Shown here in pieces: positions 17,767 to 26,338 of a stretch of DNA of 64,000 bases. Source of the stretch: Nocardioides speluncae (GTDB lineage: Bacteria; Actinomycetota; Actinomycetes; Propionibacteriales; Nocardioidaceae). The stretch covers positions 1 to 64,000 of the forward strand of contig NZ_QEOO01000018.1 in assembly GCF_003121585.1 (NCBI RefSeq). The letters run 5' to 3'. Numbering within the stretch: the stretch's first letter is position 1; the number at the start of each line of letters is the position of its first letter. The notes beneath the pieces are model-generated. The model was given only the letters and a program-made list of their open reading frames with translations, had not been told where the DNA came from and made no database searches. A program made the position numbers and the translations under genes.

Positions 17767-19121
17767 TGGTCCGGCTCGACATCGACGGCGGCGGCTTCGA
17801 CTGGGCGGCCCAGGCGCTGTCCAGCGGCAACCAGCTCGCAGCCCGCTACTACACGACGCTCACCGGCAAGCTGAGCGGGTACGGCGCGATGGCCGGCGAC
17901 GACACGACCTCGGAAGAGTTCGCCAAGGAGTACGACGTCGCCGCCAAGGAGAGCGTCGACGCCCTCAACGATCTGGTCGACTCGTTCGCGACGCTCGCCA
18001 TCCTCACCGCGACCTCGATCGAGAACCACCGAGCGGCCAACGCCAACTCTGTCTACAACAAGCCGGTGCCGGTCTGGGACGGCCAGAGCGGGCTTCCCGC
18101 GGAAGGCCCGGTCGACATCCAACCGTTCACGCCGCCGTCCAGTCTCGGCGGCGACAACGAGGATCTCCCCGATTTCTGGAACGAGATCATGGACCACCTC
18201 GAGGGCTTCGCCTGGCCGAACGCGAACGTCGGCAAGCTGCGCGAGGCGGCAGCGGCCTGGCGCAGCGCTGGGGATTCCGTCGGCGGGCTGACGTCGTACC
18301 CAGAACGCGCCATTGGCCTGTTCAGCGGCCAGAAGTCGCCCGAGATCCCGGTGGCGACCGAGGCGCTCAACGAGTTCAAGACCCAGATCACCGACCTCGC
18401 GGACTCGCTGCGCTCGATCGGGCAGTCGTGCGACGACTATGCCAAGCAGGTCGAGGACACCCGCCAGGTCATCAAGGACATCGTCCGCGACATGGCGATC
18501 GAGGCGGGCGTCAGCATCGTCGCCGGCGCGATCGTCGGCTTCTTCACCTTCGGCGGCGGCGCCGCGGCCGGTACGGCGATCGCCGGCTGGCGAATCGTGT
18601 CGGCGGCTCGGAAGATCTTGAAGGCACTGCGTGCCCTGAAGGCCGTCGCCAAGGCGGGCGCGGTCGCCAAGCTGACTGCCGCAGTCAGCAAGGTGAAGCC
18701 GCTGCGCGCCATCTTGGGCAAGTTCAAGAACGCCAAGAAGATGGACAACGCCGCCGACGCCAGCACCCCGCCGACGCCTCCGAAGCCGCCGAAGAAGCCT
18801 GGCGACCCGGTTCCCGGCGACCAGCGCCCCTCGTCCGCCGGAGAGAACTGGGAGGGACGGGTCTCCGACAACGGCAAGGGCGAGGTCTGGCAGCGGCCCG
18901 GCGCAACGGGCAACAAGGACTCGGTCCGGGTGATGGAGCCCACCGCGCAGTACCCGAACGGCTACGTCCGGTACTACAACGAGCACGGCCAGCCGATCGG
19001 GCTGGACGGCAAACCGAACATCCCGGGCGCGACGAAGGCCGAGAACGCCGCCCACACGCACATCCCGATGAATCCGGACGGCACCTATCCTGTGCCCAAG
19101 GGCTGGAAGCCGACCGGCTGA
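17766..19121 (+). CDS. ESX-type polymorphic toxin effector
   Basis: A 451-residue protein. Residues 1-240 are mainly helical (LXG/WXG-like adaptor region). Residues 245-278 are a hydrophobic, glycine-rich stretch (VAGAIVGFFTFGGG). A basic segment follows, then a Pro/Lys linker (334-350) and a compact C-terminal module from about 360. That module contains GEVWQRPGATGNKDS, YPNGYVRYYNEHGQP and HTHIPMNPDG, so His407, His430 and His432 could be catalytic. The ending resembles C-terminal domains of polymorphic toxins of the small RNase kind; I cannot fix the exact Ntox family. Start is the overlapping ATG 17766. Confidence 0.72.
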   Translation: MVRLDIDGGGFDWAAQALSSGNQLAARYYTTLTGKLSGYGAMAGDDTTSEEFAKEYDVAAKESVDALNDLVDSFATLAILTATSIENHRAANANSVYNKPVPVWDGQSGLPAEGPVDIQPFTPPSSLGGDNEDLPDFWNEIMDHLEGFAWPNANVGKLREAAAAWRSAGDSVGGLTSYPERAIGLFSGQKSPEIPVATEALNEFKTQITDLADSLRSIGQSCDDYAKQVEDTRQVIKDIVRDMAIEAGVSIVAGAIVGFFTFGGGAAAGTAIAGWRIVSAARKILKALRALKAVAKAGAVAKLTAAVSKVKPLRAILGKFKNAKKMDNAADASTPPTPPKPPKKPGDPVPGDQRPSSAGENWEGRVSDNGKGEVWQRPGATGNKDSVRVMEPTAQYPNGYVRYYNEHGQPIGLDGKPNIPGATKAENAAHTHIPMNPDGTYPVPKGWKPTG

Positions 19122-19507
19122 TGAACGACGACACGAAGGCAGCGATGATCACCGACTTCGCAGGACAGCGCCTCACCACGGTCACGGTGACCGAGGCGCT
19201 CGAGCTGACCACCGAGGACGGCTGGCTGATCACGATCGAGAACGACTACGAGCTCACGCGTCCCGGCCAGCCCAGCCTGCGGACGACCGACGGGCAGGAG
19301 CCGGCCATCCAGGCCCTCCTGGATGCCATGGTCGGCCGTCCCCTCGTCGGACTGGCCTACACCAGCCGCGGCGACCTCACCGTGCACCTTCCGGACGGCT
19401 CGTTGTCGGTCAGCTCGACACCTGCCTTCGAGGCCTGGTCGATCGTCGGGCCGAACCAGGAGCGCGTGATCGCGATGCCGGGCGGCGAGCTGGCGATCTG
19501 GTCATGA
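19121..19507 (+). CDS. probable immunity protein (DUF6188-like)
   Basis: A 128-residue soluble protein beginning at ATG 19121, overlapping the toxin stop as TGATG. It is predicted to be mostly beta strands, with GWLITIENDYELTR, PLVGLAYTSRGDLTVHLPDGS and a final GGELAIWS. This pattern resembles the DUF6188 family of small actinobacterial proteins. Size, position directly after the toxin and tight overlap make it the leading candidate for the cognate immunity protein, which would neutralise the C-terminal toxin module in the cytosol. Function is inferred from context. Confidence 0.68.
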   Translation: MNDDTKAAMITDFAGQRLTTVTVTEALELTTEDGWLITIENDYELTRPGQPSLRTTDGQEPAIQALLDAMVGRPLVGLAYTSRGDLTVHLPDGSLSVSSTPAFEAWSIVGPNQERVIAMPGGELAIWS

Positions 19508-19821
19508 CAGACCAGCAGACCGACCCGTTCGAGGAGTTCACCGGCGACCGCGCGGGCGCCGTACAGCTGCGGCGGTCGCTGACGGTCCTGCGGGACAAGT
19601 ACGCCGGCACCCCGCTCGGCCACCAGCTCCAGCTCACCCTCGAGGGCCGGATGACGATGCGGGACCTGGCCGGCGACCCCGAGTTCGCCTCGCTGGCCCA
19701 GGCCGGGATGCGGGAGTACGCCGAGCAGTGGGCCGCCATGTCGCCCGAGGAGAAGCAGGCGCTGGTCCGCGAGAGCGAGGCCGCCGAGCGCGCCGCGAAC
19801 GAGGAGCTCGGCGACCCTTAG
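19504..19821 (+). CDS. small helical protein of the toxin cassette
   Basis: A 105-residue acidic, helical protein overlapping the previous gene by 4 bases (ATGA). It begins MTDQQTDPFEEF and contains LRRSLTVLRDKYAGTP and MREYAEQWAAMSPEEKQAL. I do not recognise the family. Because it is co-translated with the putative immunity gene it may be a chaperone, a second immunity factor or an adaptor for the cassette. Confidence 0.65.
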   Translation: MTDQQTDPFEEFTGDRAGAVQLRRSLTVLRDKYAGTPLGHQLQLTLEGRMTMRDLAGDPEFASLAQAGMREYAEQWAAMSPEEKQALVRESEAAERAANEELGDP

Positions 19822-19829
19822 GGCGGTTT

Positions 19830-19884
19830 CGCCAGGTACCTGGCGGAACGGTCTCCGCCCTGCCGAAACTTCGGCAGGGCGGAG
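19830..19884. terminator. double hairpin after the toxin cassette
   Basis: Two adjacent palindromes: CGCCAGGTACCTGGCG at 19830-19845 (perfect), and a 15-base perfect arm pair at 19853-19867 / 19870-19884 with a 2-base loop (CTCCGCCCTGCCGAA on the left). Strong transcription terminator for the five-gene operon. Confidence 0.8.
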
Positions 19885-19912
19885 TCAGGAACGGCAGGGC
19901 AGTCGGTGTCCG

Positions 19913-20110
19913 TCAGTGGTGACCGTGGCTGTGGCCGTGCAGCTCGTGGACGACGGCGTGCCCGCGGCCGCGGCCGATCATCCAGTGGTTCACCGGCAGC
20001 GTGACCACGAAGGCCACGGCGAGGGCGAAGGCCAGTGCACCCCAGAAGACGACATCGGCCAGCCCGGCCTCCATCGCACCCGGCCCGGGGGGTACATGCA
20101 AGTGATCTGC
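19913..20110 (-). pseudogene. 3' remnant of a DUF4396 membrane protein gene
   Basis: The last 60 or so residues of this leftward frame (from about PPGPGAMEAGL through VFWGALAFALAVAFVV, PVNHWMIGRGRGHAVVHELHG and a His-rich end) resemble the C-terminus of actinobacterial DUF4396 proteins. The rest of that membrane protein is absent: upstream sequence becomes the PadR promoter. The only ATG near (20074) has no ribosome site. Most likely a degraded gene end; a 53-residue membrane peptide is the alternative. Confidence 0.5.
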
Positions 20111-20123
20111 GTCGCACACCTCT

Positions 20124-20137
20124 TGCAACTCGTTGCA
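20124..20137. promoter_or_regulatory. probable PadR operator
   Basis: Palindrome TGCAAC-TC-GTTGCA, with perfect 6-base arms, 22 bases before the PadR start codon. A related half-site ATGCAA lies at about 20097. PadR regulators usually repress their own gene from such sites. Confidence 0.5.
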
Positions 20138-20159
20138 TAGGTCCCGCAGACTTGCCGGC

Positions 20160-20714
20160 ATGGCCCTCGAGCACGCGATCCTGGTCTCGCTCAGCGAGCG
20201 CGCCGCGTCCGGCCTCGACCTGACCCGCCGCTTCGACAAGTCGATCGGCTACTTCTGGACCGCCTCCCACCAGCAGATCTACCGGACCCTGAGCCGGATG
20301 GAGAAGGACGGCTGGGTGCGCTCGGAGGTGGTCGCCCAGCAGGGCCGGCCCGACAAGAAGGTGTACGACGTGACCGCGGCCGGCCGCGAGGAGCTGGGCC
20401 GCTGGCTGGCCGCCCCGACGCCCGCGCAGCCGCTGCGCTCGGAGCTGATGGTGAAGTTCCGGGCGGCGTCGTACGGCGACCGCGAGCAGGTCCTCGACCT
20501 CGCTCGCGCCAAGCTCGCCGAGCACCGCGACCTGCTCGCCCTCTACGAGGGCATCGAGCAGCGCGACTTCCCCAAGCCGGACGGGCTCGCCGGCCGCGAG
20601 CTCGACATGTACCTCGTGCTCCGCGGCGGCGTCCGCATGGAGCAGTTCTGGATCGACTGGCTGACCGAGTACCTCGACGCCCACACCCGCGCACACACGA
20701 AGGACGAGCGATGA
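20160..20714 (+). CDS. PadR family transcriptional regulator
   Basis: A 184-residue regulator with the PadR winged helix (MALEHAILVSLSERAASGLDLTRRFD, then TASHQQIYRTLSRMEKDGWV and a wing PDKKVYDVTAAGREELGRWL) and the C-terminal helical dimer domain. The preferred start is ATG 20160, matching the family N-terminus; an upstream ATG at 20133 overlaps the probable operator. Its last bases overlap the dienoyl-CoA reductase start as ATGA, so the two are co-translated and it probably regulates that enzyme. Confidence 0.88.
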   Translation: MALEHAILVSLSERAASGLDLTRRFDKSIGYFWTASHQQIYRTLSRMEKDGWVRSEVVAQQGRPDKKVYDVTAAGREELGRWLAAPTPAQPLRSELMVKFRAASYGDREQVLDLARAKLAEHRDLLALYEGIEQRDFPKPDGLAGRELDMYLVLRGGVRMEQFWIDWLTEYLDAHTRAHTKDER

Positions 20715-22711
20715 CCTACGACCACCTGCTCTCCCCGCTGACCATCGGCGACCTCACCCTGCGCAACCGGGTGGTGATGGGCTCGATGCACACCGGCCTG
20801 GAGGACCGGCGGCACGACCTGCCCAAGCTGGCGGCGTACTTCGCCGAGCGGGCCCGCGGCGGCACCGGGCTGATCATCACCGGCGGCTACGCGCCCAACA
20901 AGCGCGGCTGGCTGAAGCCGTTCGCCAGCGAGCTGACCACCCGGCTGCAGGCGATGCGGCACCGCGAGGTGACCGACGCCGTACACGCCGAGGACGGGGC
21001 GATCGCGCTGCAGGTGCTGCACGCCGGCCGCTACGGCTACACGCCGTTCAGCGTCAGCGCCTCGGCGAAGAAGAGCCCGATCACGCCGTTCAAGCCCTCG
21101 GCGCTGTCGACCCGCGGCGTGGACCGGACCGCCACCGACTTCGCGGAGTCGGTCGCGCTGGCCAAGAAGGCGGGGTACGACGCGGTCGAGATCATGGGCT
21201 CGGAGGGTTACCTGATCAACCAGTTCCTCGCCTCGCGCACCAACGACCGGACCGACCGCTGGGGCGGCACGGCCGAGAAGCGGATGCGGTTCCCGCTGGA
21301 GATCGTGCGCAGGTCGCGCGAACTGGTCGGCGACGGCTTCCCGATCGTCTACCGGATCTCGCTCCTCGACCTGGTCGAGGACGGCCAGACCTGGGACGAG
21401 GTCACCACGCTGGCGCTGGCCCTGCAGGACGCCGGCGTCACCGTCTTCAACACCGGCATCGGCTGGCACGAGGCGCGGGTCCCCACGATCATCACCCAGG
21501 TGCCGCGCGGCGCCTGGCGGTCGGCCACGGCCCGGCTCAAGGGCGTCGTCGACGTGCCGGTCTGCGCGTCCAACCGGATCAACACCCCGTCGCTCGCGGA
21601 GGACATCCTGGCCGCCGGCGAGGCGGACCTGGTCTCGATGGCGCGGCCGCTGCTGGCCGACCCCGAGTTCGTGGCGAAGGCCGCGGCCGGGCGGGCCGAC
21701 GAGATCAACACCTGCATCGCCTGCAACCAGGCCTGCCTGGACCATGTCTTCAAGAACAAGAAGGCCTCCTGCCTGCTCAACCCGCGCGCCTGCAACGAGA
21801 CCACGCTGGTGCTCGCCCCGACCCGGACCCGAAAGACGGTCGCGGTGGTCGGTGGCGGGCCGGCCGGGCTTGCCGCGGCCGTCAGCGCGGCCGAGCGTGG
21901 GCTGGCGGTGACGCTGTTCGAGAAGTCGGCGGAGCTCGGCGGCCAGTTCCGGCTGGCGATGCAGATCCCCGGCAAGGAGGACTTCGCGGAGACGCTGCGC
22001 TACTACCGGCGCCGGCTGGAGGTGCTCGGGGTCGAGGTCCGGCTTGGCGTCGAAGCAAGCGCGGCCGACCTGGCGTCGTACGACGACGTGGTGGTGGCCA
22101 CCGGCGTCGCGCCCCGCGTCCCGGCCCTGGACGGGATCGACCACCCGAAGGTGGTCAGCTACCCGGACGCGATCAACGGCACCGTGCCGGTCGGCAAGAA
22201 GGTCGCGGTGATCGGCGCCGGCGGCATCGGCGTCGACGTGTCCCACTTCCTCACCCACGACCCGAGCGACACTGACTACGACTGGATGGCGCACTGGGGC
22301 GTCGGCGACCCGACCCTGCACCCCGGCGGCCTCACCGAGCCGAAGCCGCGGACGCCGATCCGCGAGGTCACCCTGCTCCAGCGCAAGACCACCCCGATCG
22401 GGATCGGCCTCGGCAAGACCTCCGGCTGGGCACACCGCTCGGTGCTGAAGCAGTCCGGGGTGAAGCTGATCAGCGGGGTCACCTATGACCGCGTCGACGA
22501 CGCCGGCCTGCACATCACCGTCGACGGCACTCCGCAGGTGCTCCACGTCGACCACGTGGTGATCTGCGCCGGCCAGGAGTCGGTACGCGACCTGTACGAC
22601 GTCCTCGGCGAGGCGGGCAACGCCCACCTCATCGGCGGTGCCGACATCGCCGCCGAGCTGGACGCCAAGCGCGCCATCGACCAGGGCACCCGGCTGGCGG
22701 CCGCCCTTTAG
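20711..22711 (+). CDS. fadH: NADPH-dependent 2,4-dienoyl-CoA reductase
   Basis: Flavoprotein of 666 residues combining an Old Yellow Enzyme TIM barrel with an FAD/NAD(P) domain. It reduces 2,4-dienoyl-CoA during oxidation of polyunsaturated acyl chains. Tyr167 (SEGYLINQFL) and His253 correspond, one residue offset, to E. coli FadH Tyr166 and His252. The [4Fe-4S] ligands are Cys335, Cys338, Cys342 and Cys354 (CIACNQAC then SCLLNPRA). The FAD fingerprint VAVVGGGPAGLAAAV begins near residue 375 and a second nucleotide motif VAVIGAGGIGVDVS near 495. Close relatives act on other enoates, so the substrate is likely rather than proven. Confidence 0.88.
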   Translation: MTYDHLLSPLTIGDLTLRNRVVMGSMHTGLEDRRHDLPKLAAYFAERARGGTGLIITGGYAPNKRGWLKPFASELTTRLQAMRHREVTDAVHAEDGAIALQVLHAGRYGYTPFSVSASAKKSPITPFKPSALSTRGVDRTATDFAESVALAKKAGYDAVEIMGSEGYLINQFLASRTNDRTDRWGGTAEKRMRFPLEIVRRSRELVGDGFPIVYRISLLDLVEDGQTWDEVTTLALALQDAGVTVFNTGIGWHEARVPTIITQVPRGAWRSATARLKGVVDVPVCASNRINTPSLAEDILAAGEADLVSMARPLLADPEFVAKAAAGRADEINTCIACNQACLDHVFKNKKASCLLNPRACNETTLVLAPTRTRKTVAVVGGGPAGLAAAVSAAERGLAVTLFEKSAELGGQFRLAMQIPGKEDFAETLRYYRRRLEVLGVEVRLGVEASAADLASYDDVVVATGVAPRVPALDGIDHPKVVSYPDAINGTVPVGKKVAVIGAGGIGVDVSHFLTHDPSDTDYDWMAHWGVGDPTLHPGGLTEPKPRTPIREVTLLQRKTTPIGIGLGKTSGWAHRSVLKQSGVKLISGVTYDRVDDAGLHITVDGTPQVLHVDHVVICAGQESVRDLYDVLGEAGNAHLIGGADIAAELDAKRAIDQGTRLAAAL

Positions 22712-22739
22712 GTACCGCGGAAACCCGACCGGCGGGAGT

Positions 22740-22756
22740 CATGCTCTGGGAGCATG
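22740..22756. promoter_or_regulatory. small hairpin over the ribosome site of the kinase-KAP gene
   Basis: Perfect arms CATGCTC / GAGCATG with a 3-base loop; the only Shine-Dalgarno-like GGGAG (22748-22752) lies inside it, 8 bases before the ATG at 22761. It could limit translation initiation. Confidence 0.3.
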
Positions 22757-22760
22757 AACC

Positions 22761-25424
22761 ATGGCTGAAGGGCCACCCGGTCGACTCATCGCAGACCGCT
22801 ACGAGCTCGTCGATCTCGTCGCTCGTGGCGGGATGGCCGACGTTTACGAGGGCCGGGACACCCTTCTCGAGCGGGTAGTCGCGATCAAGTTCCAGCGCGT
22901 GGACCTCACGGGCGAGCCGGACTACCGGGCCCGGTACACGCGCGAGGCCAGGGTGGCGGTCGGCCTCAACCACCCTGCGATCGTGGCGACCTACGACTAC
23001 GGCGAGGCGAGGCTTCCCGGCGGATCCGGTCCCTCTCAGCAGTACCTGGTCCAGGAGTACGTCGACGGCGAGACCCTGCGCACCGTCATCCGCGAGGACG
23101 GCCAGGTTCCGCCGGACCGGGCGCTGGAGATCGTTGCCGGCGTCCTGGACGCTCTCGCGTACGCCCATGGCGCGGGGATCGTCCATCGCGACATCAAGCC
23201 CGGGAACGTGATGCTGACGAAGGACGGCGCGGTGAAGGTGATGGACTTTGGCATCGCCGTCGCGATGTCCGACGCCGTGTCGACGGCGACGACGGCCGTC
23301 GTCGGCACCGCGCAGTATCTTTCGCCGGAGCAGGCCGTCGGCGAGTCCGTCGACTCGCGGTCCGACCTGTACTCCGCCGGTTGCGTCCTCTACGAACTGC
23401 TCACCGGCCGGCCGCCGTTCGTCGGCGACAGCCCGGTGGCGGTGGCCTACCAGCATGTTCGCGAGCCCGCGGCCCCGCCGTCGGCCTATCGCCCCGAGCT
23501 CACCCCCGAGGTCGACGCCATCGTGATGAAGAGCCTGGCGAAGCGGGTCGAGGACCGCTACCAGACGGCCTCGGAGATGCGCAGCGACATCGAGCGTCTG
23601 CTGGCTGGGGAGGAGGTTCAAGCCGAGCAGCCGGCGGCTGCACCCGAGCCAACGACGCGGGTCCGGGAGACGAGCCACGCACTCTCGCTGGTCGACGGCA
23701 TCTACGACGTCGACGCGATCGGTCGCGGCCCGCTCACCGAGCACCTCGCGGACGTCATCGTTCGGATGATCAACCGGTGCCGGATCGACCCCACCGCTCC
23801 GGAGTCGCTGGTCGTCGGCGTGGATGCACCCTGGGGCACGGGCAAGACCACGCTCGTGCACCTGTTGAGGCACGGGCTGGCCGGCCGCTCGGCGGTCGTC
23901 GGGAAGCCGCTCGTCGTGAACTTCGACGCCTGGCGGGAGTCCAAGGTCGGGCCCGAGTGGTGGGCCTTGGGAGCCACGCTCTACCGCGGCGTACGAAAGG
24001 AGCGAGCCCTCGCCGCCCAGGCAGCCATGATCGTGTGGAGTGCCTTGGGACGGCTGGCGCGTTCGAAGGTGTTCGTCGGCGCAGTGGCACTCCTGGCTGT
24101 GTACGCCGTCTTCCTGTCGGACTCGGGCAACCAGGCATGGGTCGAGAAGTGGCAGACGGTGATCTCGGCGGTGACCGCCGCCGTCGCCGGTGCGTTCGGG
24201 CTGAGCCGACTGCTGTTCTGGTCGTCCCCCGCGCTGGGTGCCCTCTACCAGAAGTCGGACGATGCGCCGCTGGCGGAGATCGCGGGCATGATCTCCAGGC
24301 AGCGTCGCTGGTCGCCACGGTCGACAAGGAGCCAGCTGGTCGCCGACTCGCTCTTGGGAGTCTGGGTTCTCCTGCTCCTCGGCTGGGGGCTGTGGCTCGC
24401 GTGGGCCGACGACCGGAGCGGATCGACGTTCGCCCTCCTCGGCGGCCTCGCGCTGCTCGGTGTCGGGGCCTACGGACTGTACGTCGGCCGCGTGCTCTCA
24501 GTCCCGAAACGGCCCATCATCTTCGTGGTCGACGACCTCGACCGCTGCACCGACGAGAAGACCGTCGCCTATCTGGAGACGATCCACACGCTGGTCCGAC
24601 ACCATGAGCGGCCCCGCTGGTTCCCGCGCTGGCGTCAGCCGGCACCGCTGATCATCCTCGTGCTGGCTGATGGACGCTGGGTCAGGAACGCCTTCGCCAA
24701 GGCCTACGAGACCTTCGCGGACGTGAGCGGCGACGAGACCCGAGGACTGGGCGCCGACTTCATCCAGAAGCTCTTCGACCACACGGTCATCATTCCTGAG
24801 CTCACGCTCCCGCAGGCGTCGGAGTACGTCCGCTTGCTCACCGAGTCCGACGTGGCTGGAGATCCGACCGAGGAGGCGGACGGGGCCGAGTCCCAGAAGC
24901 CGGGCGCGCGGACCGGCACGGAGGAGACCGCAAGAGCGGCCCAGGGAATCGCGGAGGCCACAGGCGCGGCGCACCTCGACCAGCTCGAGCGGTCTGCCAG
25001 TCAGTTCCCGGACGCGGAGGCCGACGCGCTGCGCAGCGCCATCTCGGTCGAGCGGTCGAGCGAGGAGTACGTGCTGGAGCTGACGCGTCATCTCATGACC
25101 AAGTACTCGCGGCACATGCCGCAGAACCCCCGGATGATCAAGCGGGTCGCGAACGCCTGGTCCATGCTGCAGGCGGTTCAGCTGTCGATCGGTAGCCGCA
25201 AGTCGGAGCAGGAGCTGGTGGCCGCGGCGATCTTCATGACCAAGTACCCGAACCTGGTGGACCAGCTGCTGCATCACCCCACGGTCCCGGAGGACGAAGG
25301 GCCGTGGCAGCGCGTCGACGTCATGGAGACCAGGAGCCTGGTCAGCGACCCGGCGCCGGGCCTCATCGACCTGGCGGCCTGCTACGGCAAGGCCCTGCTC
25401 GCCGACGACGCAGCCGACCGGTAG
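22761..25424 (+). CDS. Ser/Thr protein kinase fused to a membrane KAP P-loop NTPase
   Basis: An 887-residue two-module protein. Residues 13-280 are a complete PknB-type kinase: glycine-loop region ARGGMADVYEG, ATP Lys43 (VAIK), HRDIKPGNV with Asp144, DFG at 162-164 and GTAQYLSPE. After a short Pro/Ala linker, residues 320-880 form a KAP NTPase with Walker A GVDAPWGTGKTT (353-364), the usual paired hydrophobic insert (helices about 436-452, 466-482, 531-548, 557-574) and Walker B FVVDDLDRCTDE near 588. KAP NTPases sit at the cytoplasmic membrane face, and some are linked to phage exclusion. Joining a eukaryotic-type kinase to KAP suggests a phospho-regulated membrane ATPase. It is a single gene without an obvious partner. 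Confidence 0.88.
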   Translation: MAEGPPGRLIADRYELVDLVARGGMADVYEGRDTLLERVVAIKFQRVDLTGEPDYRARYTREARVAVGLNHPAIVATYDYGEARLPGGSGPSQQYLVQEYVDGETLRTVIREDGQVPPDRALEIVAGVLDALAYAHGAGIVHRDIKPGNVMLTKDGAVKVMDFGIAVAMSDAVSTATTAVVGTAQYLSPEQAVGESVDSRSDLYSAGCVLYELLTGRPPFVGDSPVAVAYQHVREPAAPPSAYRPELTPEVDAIVMKSLAKRVEDRYQTASEMRSDIERLLAGEEVQAEQPAAAPEPTTRVRETSHALSLVDGIYDVDAIGRGPLTEHLADVIVRMINRCRIDPTAPESLVVGVDAPWGTGKTTLVHLLRHGLAGRSAVVGKPLVVNFDAWRESKVGPEWWALGATLYRGVRKERALAAQAAMIVWSALGRLARSKVFVGAVALLAVYAVFLSDSGNQAWVEKWQTVISAVTAAVAGAFGLSRLLFWSSPALGALYQKSDDAPLAEIAGMISRQRRWSPRSTRSQLVADSLLGVWVLLLLGWGLWLAWADDRSGSTFALLGGLALLGVGAYGLYVGRVLSVPKRPIIFVVDDLDRCTDEKTVAYLETIHTLVRHHERPRWFPRWRQPAPLIILVLADGRWVRNAFAKAYETFADVSGDETRGLGADFIQKLFDHTVIIPELTLPQASEYVRLLTESDVAGDPTEEADGAESQKPGARTGTEETARAAQGIAEATGAAHLDQLERSASQFPDAEADALRSAISVERSSEEYVLELTRHLMTKYSRHMPQNPRMIKRVANAWSMLQAVQLSIGSRKSEQELVAAAIFMTKYPNLVDQLLHHPTVPEDEGPWQRVDVMETRSLVSDPAPGLIDLAACYGKALLADDAADR

Positions 25425-25438
25425 GGCAGGCGGCGAAC

Positions 25439-26338
25439 TCAGGCCTGGAGCGGGCGCGGGGCCTCGGGGAGCCAGGTGTCGGTGACGTAGTCGACGACGT
25501 GGATGCCCTCGGGGGCCTCGATCCGGACCACGCCGTCGACCGAGTCCCAGCGGCCCTCGCGGCAGGCGGTGAAGACCTCGTACTCGCGCTTCTTGCGGGG
25601 CGTGCGGGCGGTGTCGAAGGCGTCGACGTTGGTCCAGTGGGCGAACTCGTCGGAGTCCAGCCACTTGATCTCGATGCACATGCCCTCGGGCAGGTGCAGC
25701 CGCTCGGTGGTGTCCTCGGGGAAGTCGCGCAGCTCCCACTCGAAGGCCTTCAGGAACGTGTAGTCCGGGCCCATCGGGTAGATCCACGGCTCGCGGCCGC
25801 GCATCCCGAGGTCGAGGTAGGCGACCCGCTCGGACTCCACGTTCAGCGGGTGCCGCGGGATCAGGACGATCGCGCCGGAGCCCTCGAGCTGCCAGCCCAG
25901 GTCCGCGATCGTGGCCACGCCCTCCTTGGTGAGCACCATGTCGCCGTCCCACTTCATCGAGTACGACGTCTTCACGTGCGAGAAGGACCAGTTGTAGAAG
26001 TGGGTCAGGGAGTGCACCGACGCGGCCGGCGTACCGAGGTGCTCGGGGCCGCAGCGCGAGACGTCGAAGGGGTACGACGCGAGCGTGAACCGGTCGGCCG
26101 CGCCGACCTTCTCCGCCACCTGCGTGGCGACCTCCGGCGTACCGTCGTCGGACTGGTTGTCGACCAGCACGATGTGGTCGACCGCGGCGAACATCGGGGG
26201 CAGCACCCACGGCAGGTTGCGGGCCTCGTTGCGGACCCGGAACACCGCAGTGAGCCCGGCCGTCAGCGGCGCCCGCCGCCAGGGCCAGGTGATGTCGTAG
26301 TCGCCGAGGCCCTCGACGGTGGTGATGTCCGGCTTCAC
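25439..26338 (-). CDS. family 2-like glycosyltransferase
   Basis: A 299-residue GT-A-type transferase. An N-terminal FRVRNEARNLPWVLPP and VLVDNQSDDGTPEVA are typical of GT2 nucleotide-sugar binding, and MKWDGDMVLT supplies the DxD-like metal site. Conserved SRCGPEHLGTP and IEIKWLDSDEFAHW are shared with its upstream paralogue. No membrane helix is seen. Start is GTG 26338, overlapping the upstream paralogue stop (GTGA); a longer frame into that gene is a shadow. It probably adds a sugar to a surface glycan in the same pathway as the adjacent sulfotransferases. The acceptor is unknown. Confidence 0.8.
   Translation of the reverse strand: MKPDITTVEGLGDYDITWPWRRAPLTAGLTAVFRVRNEARNLPWVLPPMFAAVDHIVLVDNQSDDGTPEVATQVAEKVGAADRFTLASYPFDVSRCGPEHLGTPAASVHSLTHFYNWSFSHVKTSYSMKWDGDMVLTKEGVATIADLGWQLEGSGAIVLIPRHPLNVESERVAYLDLGMRGREPWIYPMGPDYTFLKAFEWELRDFPEDTTERLHLPEGMCIEIKWLDSDEFAHWTNVDAFDTARTPRKKREYEVFTACREGRWDSVDGVVRIEAPEGIHVVDYVTDTWLPEAPRPLQA

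Noticed and set aside
20543..22627. Leftward 694-codon frame
   Set aside because: Antisense to the dienoyl-CoA reductase, whose catalytic and iron-sulfur residues are all intact.
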